A DNA stretch of 8,036 nt from an uncultured Christensenella sp. (GCA_905203645.1 CAJKWP010000051.1:1-8036); one strand, 5' to 3'; shown: positions 1-6,762, counted from the first letter of the stretch. Numbers and translations are program-made. Notes: generated by a model not told the origin, from the letters alone.

Positions 1-70
1 ATATTTAAAACAGTTTAAATTATTTAATGTTTTTTGAAATATTTTTTATTTCTTGTATGTTTTGCAAAGT

Positions 71-1207
71 TTATTCAAAACAATTTTCATTTTTTATTGT
101 GGTTTGGGAAGAGTTGTTCAAAAAGTCTTTAAGACCGCTCGTGAATTTTGTTTCAAATTTTGCTTTGTAAATCTTTTCAAATTTTTGTTTGTGTTTTTTT
201 ATTGACTCAGTTTGGAAAAATGGATTTTCAAACAATTTTTTATAGTAAATGTAACTTGCCTGCATATCAAAAATTTGGTCTGCGTTCATATCAAAATATT
301 TTTGCAAAGTGTGTCTTTTTGCTTTTATTTTCTCTTTTGAAACATGTATCTTGTCAATCATTTTTACATCTTCGTCGCAAACAAAAATTGGGTGCTTTTT
401 GCAGTTGTGTTTTGCAAGTGAAGACGCAATATTTTTTGCGGTTATATATGCTTCGTATTCAAAAGGACTTGAATAGTACATAAGATTGTTTAAAAGGTTT
501 TCAAAGTCTTTGTAAGACTTTACTTTTGTCTTTTTGCACAAGATGTTTTTGTTTGTAGGGGAAATGACTATCAAATTGTTCTTGAAAAACACAAGGTCGC
601 GTTTGGCTTTTAATGAAAGGTATTCAAATTGTTGCGTGCGCAAATTAAAGTTTTTGCCATCAAGTGAAAGTGAAAGAATTTTTGTTTCAATTTCAAGTTT
701 TGCATTTGGTGCACTTGCGTCGTACTTTGGCAAATAGTCAAGCAATGTATTGGGTATTGTTTTGTAATAATTATATTGCAAAACGTGCATGCATTCGTGT
801 GTCAAAAATTCAAAACATTCATAGCCGTTTGACTTCAAAAAACATTCTTCCAAATTCAAAAAAATTCTGTCACCTAACGCATAAGCGGGGCAGGCTTCAA
901 GATTTTTGTCGTAATAATCAAAAAACATAAATGGTTCGTTTGGAAGATTGTATTTTTCGCAAAAAGATGTTTTTGTCCAGTTTAAAACTCTGAGCATTTG
1001 TTTCAAATTAAGTTTGCTCCAAATTTTTTCCATATAAGCCATAGAATAAGCATTGTTTTTCAAAACGACAATTTTTCCGTCAACTTCAACTTCGATTGGA
1101 TCAAGATTTTGAGTGTCAAGCAAAAAATTGGCAGTGTTGTTTGCCAAATAATTTGTGCTTGTGTCGATGTAATATCCCAATTTGTTCAAAAATTCAAGAT
1201 TTCTCAT
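71..1207 (-). CDS. Putative zinc metalloprotease-like protein (HExxH), family not recognised
   Basis: I do not recognise the family. From the ATG at 1207 the protein has 378 residues. At residues 137-141 it has HECMH in the context FLTHECMHVLQ, a textbook HExxH zinc-binding helix (zincin fold). About 110 residues later, SPFEYEAY (E250 or E252) could supply the third zinc ligand, as in gluzincins with a distal Glu. There is no signal peptide or membrane segment, so it is probably cytoplasmic. The C-terminal third (from about 265) is lysine-rich and looks helical. An in-frame TTG at 1255 would add 16 residues, but it lies upstream of a perfect promoter (-35 at 1242-1237, -10 at 1219-1214), so 1207 is the better start. 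No ribosome binding site precedes it and the predicted mRNA begins at the ATG. It is transcribed divergently from the serine tRNA. That it is a real gene is fairly sure; peptidase activity is inferred from the motif only. Confidence 0.72.
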   Translation of the reverse strand: MRNLEFLNKLGYYIDTSTNYLANNTANFLLDTQNLDPIEVEVDGKIVVLKNNAYSMAYMEKIWSKLNLKQMLRVLNWTKTSFCEKYNLPNEPFMFFDYYDKNLEACPAYALGDRIFLNLEECFLKSNGYECFEFLTHECMHVLQYNYYKTIPNTLLDYLPKYDASAPNAKLEIETKILSLSLDGKNFNLRTQQFEYLSLKAKRDLVFFKNNLIVISPTNKNILCKKTKVKSYKDFENLLNNLMYYSSPFEYEAYITAKNIASSLAKHNCKKHPIFVCDEDVKMIDKIHVSKEKIKAKRHTLQKYFDMNADQIFDMQASYIYYKKLFENPFFQTESIKKHKQKFEKIYKAKFETKFTSGLKDFLNNSSQTTIKNENCFE

Positions 1208-1213
1208 ACTTTT

Positions 1214-1242
1214 ATTATATATCAAACGCAAATTGTTGTCAA
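1214..1242 (-). promoter_or_regulatory. Perfect consensus sigma-A promoter of the HExxH gene
   Basis: On the minus strand TTGACA (1242-1237) and TATAAT (1219-1214) are separated by exactly 17 bases, matching the housekeeping consensus at all 12 positions. Only six bases lie between the -10 box and the ATG at 1207, so the expected transcription start (about seven bases past the -10) falls on the A of the start codon. This implies a leaderless transcript. Confidence 0.8.
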
Positions 1243-1251
1243 TATTGACAA
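1236..1251. promoter_or_regulatory. 16-bp perfect palindrome over the -35 box, candidate operator
   Basis: TTGTCAATATTGACAA is a perfect 16-base inverted repeat with no spacer. Its left half contains the whole -35 element of the minus-strand promoter. A dimeric repressor bound here would block the -35 contact. The divergent tRNA -35 starts 17 bases away at 1268, so one bound protein could in principle affect both units. Operator function is inferred from symmetry and position alone; no regulator is encoded in the window. Confidence 0.45.
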
Positions 1252-1267
1252 ACAATAACGATTTGCC

Positions 1268-1296
1268 TTGACAAAAATCAGTTTATGCTTTAAACT
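1268..1296 (+). promoter_or_regulatory. Promoter of tRNA-Ser
   Basis: A consensus -35 TTGACA (1268-1273) and a -10-like TAAACT (1291-1296, four of six matches) are separated by 17 bases. The expected start near 1303 would leave a leader of about seven bases before the mature tRNA 5' end at 1310. Confidence 0.6.
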
Positions 1297-1309
1297 TACA
1301 AAGCAATCT

Positions 1310-1400
1310 GGAAGCGTATCGAAGTGGTCATAACGGGGCGCACTCGAAATGCGTTTGGCGGGCAACCGTCACAAGAGTTCGAATCTCTTCGCTTCCGCCA
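1310..1400 (+). tRNA. tRNA-Ser(CGA)
   Basis: The 91-base RNA folds as a class II tRNA. The acceptor strands GGAAGCG (1310-1316) and CGCTTCC (1390-1396) pair fully and are followed by the discriminator G and an encoded CCA (1398-1400). The anticodon stem GCGCA/TGCGT encloses the loop CTCGAAA, giving anticodon CGA at 1345-1347, which reads serine codon UCG. A long variable arm (GGCGG, loop, CCGTC) is typical of tRNA-Ser, and the T arm is AAGAG-TTCGAAT-CTCTT. It has its own promoter and a terminator directly after the CCA end. Confidence 0.97.
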
Positions 1401-1403
1401 AGC

Positions 1404-1440
1404 AAACAAAAAAGAGCATAGTTGGCTCTTTTTTTGTTTG
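1404..1440. terminator. Intrinsic terminator after tRNA-Ser, probably bidirectional
   Basis: AAAGAGC and GCTCTTT form the hairpin core around a seven-base loop. Pairing extends outward through A- and T-runs to CAAAC/GTTTG with one unpaired T. The T-run at 1429-1435 ends plus-strand transcripts. The mirrored A-run gives a U-run on the minus strand, so it could also end transcripts arriving from the convergent amidase gene. Confidence 0.85.
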
Positions 1441-1466
1441 TAATGAAATTGATTGCGGTTTTTGAA

Positions 1467-1487
1467 AATCAAGTAATATTCTTGATT
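1467..1487 (-). terminator. Weak hairpin behind the amidase gene
   Basis: AATCAAG (1467-1473) and CTTGATT (1481-1487) form a perfect 7-bp stem with a seven-base loop, 27 bases past the amidase stop codon. On the minus strand it is followed only by a short TTTTC tract. It could assist termination or protect the 3' end, but the stem is AT-rich and the hairpin at 1404-1440 is much stronger. Confidence 0.3.
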
Positions 1488-1513
1488 GCAAATTATCATC
1501 ACATAATTTTTGC

Positions 1514-1972
1514 TCAGTTTGTAATTTTCAAAAAGCGGATTTGGTCGAAGGGATAATATTCCAGCGGGAAGTTGAGAAGGTCTTCGGTGTGGCACGTAAA
1601 ATAAATTTTTTGATTTTCTATTTTTGTTATCAAGGCGGTGTGATGAAAAAATGGTTGGTCAAAGCGTTTGAGTTGGATAATATCCCCCAATTCGACATCA
1701 TCTTGCGATGTCAAAATTGCTTGCGGACCCGCACCTTTGTTGTTTGTCAAAAACACAAAAAGTTCATTTACACCAGTCCAACTGTATGAACGTACGTTTG
1801 CGGTTTTGTAATACCAATCAAAAAAATTCATGTCCAGTCCGCCAAAATACAAGCATTGCGAAACAAAATTTGTGCAATCGCCACCGATGTTTTCAAAATC
1901 AAAAAAGTCGGGATTGCGTTTGTTCCACCAAGTTTTTGCATACTCGGTTGCTTTGATACGATTGTATTGCAT
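1514..1972 (-). CDS. Amidase_6 domain protein (putative cysteine amidase/peptidase)
   Basis: The 152-residue protein is almost entirely one putative amidase domain of the Amidase_6 type, common in Firmicutes. Hallmarks visible in order: YNRIKATEYAKTWWNKRNP at residues 3-21, GGDCTNFVSQC at 30-40 with Cys33 as the expected nucleophile, SWTGV at 64-68, ELGDIIQL at 94-101, HHTALIT at 110-116 with His111 as the probable catalytic histidine, and a CHTEDLLNFPL segment near the end. The papain/NlpC-like arrangement suggests hydrolysis of an amide bond, perhaps in cell-wall peptide, but the substrate is unknown. Many relatives are secreted; this one has no signal peptide or other domain. The ATG at 1972 fits the family N-terminus, although the bases before it are A-rich and lack a clear Shine-Dalgarno sequence. 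It converges on the tRNA gene and is divergent from the M60 gene. Confidence 0.88.
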   Translation of the reverse strand: MQYNRIKATEYAKTWWNKRNPDFFDFENIGGDCTNFVSQCLYFGGLDMNFFDWYYKTANVRSYSWTGVNELFVFLTNNKGAGPQAILTSQDDVELGDIIQLKRFDQPFFHHTALITKIENQKIYFTCHTEDLLNFPLEYYPFDQIRFLKITN

Positions 1973-2022
1973 TTGTTTTTTTTATGATTTTTTGCCTTAA
2001 ACTGTGAATTGAAAAAATAGCA

Positions 2023-2051
2023 TTTACAAGCAAAAAAAATTATGATACAAT
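2023..2051 (+). promoter_or_regulatory. Promoter of the M60 peptidase gene
   Basis: TTTACA (2023-2028) and TACAAT (2046-2051) are spaced 17 bases apart. TG at 2043-2044, one base before the -10, makes it an extended -10 promoter. The predicted start near 2058 lies downstream of the in-frame TTG at 2053 and upstream of AGGAAGAG and the ATG at 2074, which supports the ATG as the true start. Confidence 0.75.
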
Positions 2052-2073
2052 CTTGAAAAAAAGGCAGGAAGAG

Positions 2074-5000
2074 ATGAATAAAAGACGAAAAATATTAAGA
2101 CTTTGCATATCTATGGCTTGCTTGTTTTGTGTTGTGATTGGACTTTTGTGTATGACAAAGTGCACAAAAGATGACAAGGGCGACACTGAAAAGTATGTTT
2201 TGATGCAATTTGAACAAACTAATGATGTCATTGTCAACCAAAACAACACAACAGTCGGCATTGTAAGCAGAAATATACCAACCGAAGTCAAAAACGAAGG
2301 AATCAGCACAAAGTATCCAACTTACGGCACAAATATGACTTTTTCCGAAGAAGAAAGGGAAAAACTTTATGAAGAAAGTACCGCTCTTTTTGCAAGTTTT
2401 GACAGCATGGACAGTCAAGGAAACCTGCTTTTGAACGGTGTCGAAACTGGCAAAAAATTATATAAGCACACAGTTGCCGAAAACATATACTTTGGACAGG
2501 TGTCCGATGACGAAGATGCGGTCAAAGAACAAATCACAATATATTCAAACGAAGTGCGAAACTTTTTGACCGGTCTTTATGCGCCCGCTGGCGAAGTAGT
2601 CAAAGTTGAAATTTCTTCACAAGACCTTGAAAGCATCGGCGCACTGAATATCGCAGTCGGTCAAGTAACACACCGCAATATCGTACACACAATTCCAAAG
2701 ACAAAAACGTCTTATGGCAGGATGCCCACAATAGCAAAAGTTTTCAAACAAAAAACAACTGAGTTTTATGTTGGCAATTATTTTGGCGGTCCGATTTATA
2801 TAAGTCCAGATAAGTATGGCAAAGAGTTTACAGTTACAATTTCGGGCGCAGTGAAATATCCTTGCTTTATTTATGGAAAAACCACCAAAGAAGAATTTGA
2901 ACAAACAAAAACATCTTCCGCTCCATATTTTGATTTTGAAGTATGGAACTTGGGCGTAAGACATTCAGGTACGGCAAAATATGCCAATTTTGATTATGAC
3001 AACTTGCAAAAGGTCGGCGATTTTTGGGAAAAAGTTTGTCAGGCGTCAAGGCAAGTGCCAAACACATCCAACAAATATATTGGCGTTGGGTTCATCTATG
3101 ACCCTTACGTTGCGGCAGGTGCTGCGTGCGCCTATCAAGGTGGAAACACTTGGGTCAACGCTCCATACAACACACTTGGAAGTGCCCTTGATTATGACAG
3201 CATAGTCCAGTATGGAATTTGGGGAATGGTCCACGAATTCAATCATCATTATCAAAATTATGGCATAGCACCTTATGGCGAAGTAACAAACAATGCAACA
3301 AGTTTGCTTTCATATATTTTGTATACGGATATTTCAAGTTTCCGAAGCGAAAATGATGGTACTCTTACTGGTTGGAACAGATACACCGACCCAACAAGAA
3401 GTTTGAAAGAAACAATATCCAATGCACAAAACACCGCTCCGCAATCGACTCTTAATATCTATGCGGATATCATACACAATTTTGGCACTGACAAGTTTGC
3501 AAAAGCGGCTATGCTTTCAAGCGGAAAACACGACGTTGACAGTTGGTTTTTGGCACTTACAAACGCAACTGGTTATGACATGACATATTATTTTGAAAAT
3601 CTTTTGCATCAAACTGTGTCTGACGAAGCAAAAGCAGAGGTGCCTGTCGGAAGTGAAACATTTGTACCAGTTGCTTGTTTGTATCAAGTGGGCAGATACA
3701 TTTTGGACGGTCAAGGCATATCTTTTGTAAACACCGTACGTCCTTACAAAATTGAATACGGCAAAGAATATATTTTGGATTTTGAAAAGTTTTTGATTGC
3801 ACCAGATGCCTTTGACGTTGAAATAGTTTCAATTACAAATCCACAAAACGGCACGTTGCAAAAACAAACCGACAAAAAATACATATATACACCGTCAAAA
3901 GATGTCGCATCGGGCGAATTTGAAATTACAATCAAACTTACACATGATACAATACAAACAAAACCCATTACACTTGTTTTGAACCTCGCCCAAAAAGAAC
4001 CAACCATAACTGCAAAAAAATATATTTACAACAGTCGAGTTTACAACAAGGCCGACGATGCAATCGCAAACAATTTTGCACAATTTTCATCTGTTCAAGA
4101 AAAAATGACGACGTCCACATTCTTAAACGGCGTTGCAAACAATCAAATAGGTGTGGTTGAAGGGAAAATATATATTCCACAAGACGGTCAATACACTTTT
4201 TGTTTGCGTGCGGGCAGGGGAAATAACGCATTGTATATTTCAAAAGACGGCATAACCTTTGACAAAATGATAGAGTTCGATGGCAACAAGGGCGGTTTTG
4301 AAATCGAAGAAAGTCACAACTGCACACTCCAACTTGAAAAAGGAGAGCATATTTGGTTCAGACAGGTTGTTATTTCAAACGGTCACAGTGACGCTTTTAC
4401 AGAACTTGGCTGGACAACAAATCAATCTACACCAGTGACTATTCCCGCAAAATATCTTTTCAATGTTGAACGTGAATATACACCTTACACTTTTGTTACA
4501 ACCAACAGATATCCAAGGCAAAACAACTTGACAAAATCTGTTTACAATTCGGACATATCCAAGTGGGAAATATTTTCGTGCAATATGTCGCAATGGGACG
4601 ATACAACAAAAATTGAAAACATATTGCAAAATTCAACCCAAACTTTTTATCACAACAATCGAAACAATTTTGTGTCAAGCGGCAATCCTTTTGAACTTTT
4701 GATTGATACTCACCAACAAAACATTTTCAATGCACTTGCTTTTTATGCACGGGAAACTGGAAAAGAAAATTTGCCTTGCACATTTGAACTTTTTGGCGGT
4801 GTGGACAAAGACAATTTGACACTTTTGGGAACATACACAAATCAAAATATTGTCGACAAAAAGATATCAGTTACTTTTGAAAAAAGTACAATAAGATATT
4901 TCAAACTTGTTGTAACTGACACCAAATCATCAGCAGGCGGAAACAAATATGTGTCATTTGCAAAAATTGAACTAGGATACAACTTTGAAGGTAAACTTTG

Positions 5001-5337
5001 CTCACCTGACAAACTATCATATTACAAAACTATGCTGAAAAGTTTTTCACATCAAACAAACTGCAATGCAACTTTTGGGCATTTGGTTTCGGGCAATGGT
5101 CAAATAAAATTTGCCTTTGACGGCACACAAATTGCACTGTTCACAAATCAAAAGACCGAATGTACACTCAAAATCGACATCGACGGCACACAAACTCAAA
5201 TCAAAATAGGCAAACAAAATCAAAAGGACATCGGCTTTATTTCGGATGTTTTGGAAAACAAATCACACAATTTGACAATAACACTTGTTGATGGTGTACT
5301 TGATTTGGACAGCGTAGCGATTGCAAAAGGAAAATAA
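2074..5337 (+). CDS. Peptidase M60 family (enhancin/mucinase-like) surface metalloprotease with PA14-like and F5/8C domains
   Basis: The 1087-residue protein begins with a basic stretch and a hydrophobic segment (about residues 9-27), a signal peptide or membrane anchor. There is no clear lipobox and no LPXTG sorting signal at the C-terminus. The M60 domain spans about 160-520: GLYAPAGE (167-174), NYFGGPIYI (235-243), and the zinc/catalytic helix HEFNH at 387-391 (H387, E388, H391) with E403 in YGEVTNN as the likely third ligand. An Ig-like linker follows (about 530-640), then a PA14-like beta domain (645-797, ending ELGW and IPAKYLF), an F5/8 type C/CBM32-like domain (about 808-972) and an unassigned beta domain (973-1087). 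Family members cleave O-glycosylated proteins such as mucins, and the accessory domains suggest glycan binding. Substrate is inferred. The start is ATG 2074, with AGGAAGAG just upstream. It has its own promoter and terminator. Confidence 0.92.
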   Translation: MNKRRKILRLCISMACLFCVVIGLLCMTKCTKDDKGDTEKYVLMQFEQTNDVIVNQNNTTVGIVSRNIPTEVKNEGISTKYPTYGTNMTFSEEEREKLYEESTALFASFDSMDSQGNLLLNGVETGKKLYKHTVAENIYFGQVSDDEDAVKEQITIYSNEVRNFLTGLYAPAGEVVKVEISSQDLESIGALNIAVGQVTHRNIVHTIPKTKTSYGRMPTIAKVFKQKTTEFYVGNYFGGPIYISPDKYGKEFTVTISGAVKYPCFIYGKTTKEEFEQTKTSSAPYFDFEVWNLGVRHSGTAKYANFDYDNLQKVGDFWEKVCQASRQVPNTSNKYIGVGFIYDPYVAAGAACAYQGGNTWVNAPYNTLGSALDYDSIVQYGIWGMVHEFNHHYQNYGIAPYGEVTNNATSLLSYILYTDISSFRSENDGTLTGWNRYTDPTRSLKETISNAQNTAPQSTLNIYADIIHNFGTDKFAKAAMLSSGKHDVDSWFLALTNATGYDMTYYFENLLHQTVSDEAKAEVPVGSETFVPVACLYQVGRYILDGQGISFVNTVRPYKIEYGKEYILDFEKFLIAPDAFDVEIVSITNPQNGTLQKQTDKKYIYTPSKDVASGEFEITIKLTHDTIQTKPITLVLNLAQKEPTITAKKYIYNSRVYNKADDAIANNFAQFSSVQEKMTTSTFLNGVANNQIGVVEGKIYIPQDGQYTFCLRAGRGNNALYISKDGITFDKMIEFDGNKGGFEIEESHNCTLQLEKGEHIWFRQVVISNGHSDAFTELGWTTNQSTPVTIPAKYLFNVEREYTPYTFVTTNRYPRQNNLTKSVYNSDISKWEIFSCNMSQWDDTTKIENILQNSTQTFYHNNRNNFVSSGNPFELLIDTHQQNIFNALAFYARETGKENLPCTFELFGGVDKDNLTLLGTYTNQNIVDKKISVTFEKSTIRYFKLVVTDTKSSAGGNKYVSFAKIELGYNFEGKLCSPDKLSYYKTMLKSFSHQTNCNATFGHLVSGNGQIKFAFDGTQIALFTNQKTECTLKIDIDGTQTQIKIGKQNQKDIGFISDVLENKSHNLTITLVDGVLDLDSVAIAKGK

Positions 5338-5350
5338 TGCTGAAAACAGC

Positions 5351-5396
5351 AAAAAAAGTCATTTTTGACGAATTTTCGTCAAAATGATTTTTTTTT
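5351..5396 (+). terminator. Intrinsic terminator after the M60 gene
   Basis: TCATTTTTGACGAA (5359-5372) pairs with TTCGTCAAAATGA (5375-5387), with one bulged T, and is followed by nine T residues (5388-5396). A preceding A-run can extend the stem. It lies 13 bases past the M60 stop and separates that gene from the next promoter. Confidence 0.88.
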
Positions 5397-5405
5397 GCAA
5401 ATAAA

Positions 5406-5434
5406 TTGCACCAAACTTGCAAAATTGATATAAT
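5406..5434 (+). promoter_or_regulatory. Extended -10 promoter of the SHOCT/acyltransferase unit
   Basis: A perfect TATAAT (5429-5434) is preceded by TG at 5426-5427 (TGn extended -10). The -35 region at 17-base spacing is poor (TTGCAC, 5406-5411), as is usual for extended -10 promoters. The leader runs about 20 bases to an AAGGAG ribosome binding site. Confidence 0.72.
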
Positions 5435-5463
5435 CTATTCATAAATATAAAAAAGGAGATAAA

Positions 5464-5931
5464 ATGAAAACAGCTGCAAAAGTATGTATAATAATGGGAA
5501 TGGTGTGTGGATTTTGGATGATACTTCCACTTGTTTTTGGAATTTTGGCAATCAACAAACTCAACACCGCAACCAAAAAAGAAGAACTTGTTGGAATGGG
5601 TGTTTGTGCACTTTTGTTTTGCAGTACACTTGGCGGAATTTTTATGCTTTGCGTAAGTGACGAAGAATTGCAATCAAACGTTCGTTATGAACAATATGAT
5701 CAATATGCTGACAACCAAAATGACCAACAATATGACAATCAAAACAATCAAATTGAATATGTCAACCAACCACAAGATCAAACAAACGAAAACTCTGAAA
5801 ACGAAAATCAAAATCCCGAAATGGACAATGTTGACCTTTTGGCACGTTACAAAAACCTTTTGGACAAAGGTATAATCAGCCAAGAAGAATACGACCAGAA
5901 AAAAGAAGAGATTTTGAAAAATTGTCTTTGA
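5464..5931 (+). CDS. Two-TM membrane protein with C-terminal SHOCT domain
   Basis: The 155-residue protein has two hydrophobic helices (about 5-31 and 43-64) joined by a short polar loop (NKLNTATKKEELVG). A low-complexity Asn/Gln/Asp/Tyr-rich stretch (about 75-118) follows, and then a SHOCT module, LLARYKNLLDKGIISQEEYDQKKEEIL (125-151). SHOCT is a short helical C-terminal domain on many Gram-positive membrane and phage proteins, thought to mediate oligomerisation or protein contacts; its exact role is not established. The membrane part resembles small Firmicutes/Mollicutes two-helix proteins of unknown function. The start at 5464 is well supported by AAGGAG five bases upstream and a promoter at 5406-5434. 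The acyltransferase gene begins ten bases after its stop, so the two are probably co-transcribed. The specific function is unknown. Confidence 0.85.
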   Translation: MKTAAKVCIIMGMVCGFWMILPLVFGILAINKLNTATKKEELVGMGVCALLFCSTLGGIFMLCVSDEELQSNVRYEQYDQYADNQNDQQYDNQNNQIEYVNQPQDQTNENSENENQNPEMDNVDLLARYKNLLDKGIISQEEYDQKKEEILKNCL

Positions 5932-5941
5932 TTGAAGGTTT

Positions 5942-6661
5942 ATGGCAAAAGCAAAAGAAAAAAAGTTTGAGCAAAATCGCAAAAGATGGTTTAAAAATTT
6001 CAAAAAATTGCTCAAAGTAAGATACAAAAAAACTACGTTTGTTTATCTTGGCGAAAAACCAAGTCATAAAAGTATAATACTCAGCAATCACGAAGGAACC
6101 GACGCACCGCTTTCGCTTGAAATTTACTGCGACTTTCCTGTTCGCTTTTGGGGAACAGGCGAGATGAATGGCGGGCTTAAAAATTTGTACAAGTATCAAA
6201 CAAGAGTGTATTATCACGAAAAAAAGCATTGGCCACTTTGGTGGGCAAGGACATTTTGTTTGCTTGCAAGTCCGCTTACGCACCTGTTTTACAGGGGACT
6301 CAATTTGATATCCACGTTCCAAGACAGTCGTTTTCGCACAACACTCAAAGAAAGCGTTCAGGCGATAAAAGACGGTGACAACGTGGTCATCTTCCCCGAA
6401 AAATCTGACAATGGATATCAAGAAGTTTTGCAAGGCTTTTACGACGGATTTTTTGTGTTTGCAAGTCAATGTCGCAAGGCAGGCATAGATGTCGATATTT
6501 ACACTTGCTATTTTCAAAAGAAAAAAAGAGTTTATATTTTTGATAAACCATTCAAGTTCAGTGAACTTTTGGAAAGGTTTGGTTCAAGGGAAGAAATTAC
6601 AAAGTTCCTTTTGGATAACTGCAACAATCTTAACAAGGTTGCGAACAGCAATGGAGTATAA
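5942..6661 (+). CDS. PlsC-like phospholipid/glycerolipid acyltransferase, variant catalytic motif
   Basis: The 239-residue protein has a basic N-terminus and the order of blocks seen in 1-acylglycerol-3-phosphate acyltransferases (PlsC/LPLAT). SIILSNHEGTDAP at 44-56 is the block I region, an arginine-containing segment DSRFR sits at 128-132, GDNVVIFPEKSDNG at 145-158 is block III, and QGFYDGFFVFASQCRKAGIDV at 164-184 matches the helix and strand after it. The family transfers an acyl chain to a lysophospholipid at the membrane. Two departures are visible. Block I reads H50-EGT-D54, an HX3D spacing instead of HX4D, and block III has FPEKSD where FPEGTR is usual. Tryptophan-rich hydrophobic residues 97-118 may touch the membrane. 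A GAAGG precedes the ATG, which follows the SHOCT gene by ten bases. A terminator follows immediately. Membership in the superfamily is likely; the substrate is not determined. Confidence 0.72.
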   Translation: MAKAKEKKFEQNRKRWFKNFKKLLKVRYKKTTFVYLGEKPSHKSIILSNHEGTDAPLSLEIYCDFPVRFWGTGEMNGGLKNLYKYQTRVYYHEKKHWPLWWARTFCLLASPLTHLFYRGLNLISTFQDSRFRTTLKESVQAIKDGDNVVIFPEKSDNGYQEVLQGFYDGFFVFASQCRKAGIDVDIYTCYFQKKKRVYIFDKPFKFSELLERFGSREEITKFLLDNCNNLNKVANSNGV

Positions 6662-6667
6662 AAAATT

Positions 6668-6690
6668 ACGAGCTTCGGGCTCGTTTTTTT
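6668..6690 (+). terminator. Intrinsic terminator after the acyltransferase
   Basis: ACGAGC (6668-6673) and GCTCGT (6679-6684) form a 6-bp stem around the loop TTCGG, followed by a seven-T run (6684-6690). It begins six bases after the stop codon and closes the SHOCT/acyltransferase unit. Confidence 0.9.
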
Positions 6691-6762
6691 ATGTTAAAAA
6701 ACAAAAAATTGCAAACAATAGTTTTGAAAGTCTGATTTAGATTTTTAAAGGAGATTTTGCAA

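Noticed and set aside
3..20. Inverted repeat ATTTAAA/TTTAAAT near the left edge as a terminator for the minus-strand gene
   Set aside because: The stem is seven A/T pairs only, it lies about 50 bases past the stop, and the downstream U-run cannot be seen in the window. It is expected by chance in such AT-rich sequence.
1296..1595. A 99-codon minus-strand open frame across the tRNA
   Set aside because: It is antisense to tRNA-Ser and its terminator and overlaps the end of the amidase gene. The cysteine/arginine-rich peptide it gives is a familiar artefact of translating tRNA-Ser backwards.
2053..2076. TTG at 2053 as the start of the M60 gene
   Set aside because: It sits two bases after the -10 box, before the expected transcription start; ATG 2074 has a ribosome binding site directly before it.
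5685..5820. Repetitive CAA/AAT-rich stretch in the SHOCT gene as a DNA repeat element
   Set aside because: It is in frame and encodes a low-complexity Asn/Gln linker between the membrane part and the SHOCT domain; no exact tandem unit is kept.
5876..6517. A 213-codon minus-strand open frame opposite the acyltransferase
   Set aside because: It is the shadow of the plus-strand gene, with no ribosome site or family resemblance; the plus-strand gene has operon signals and conserved blocks.
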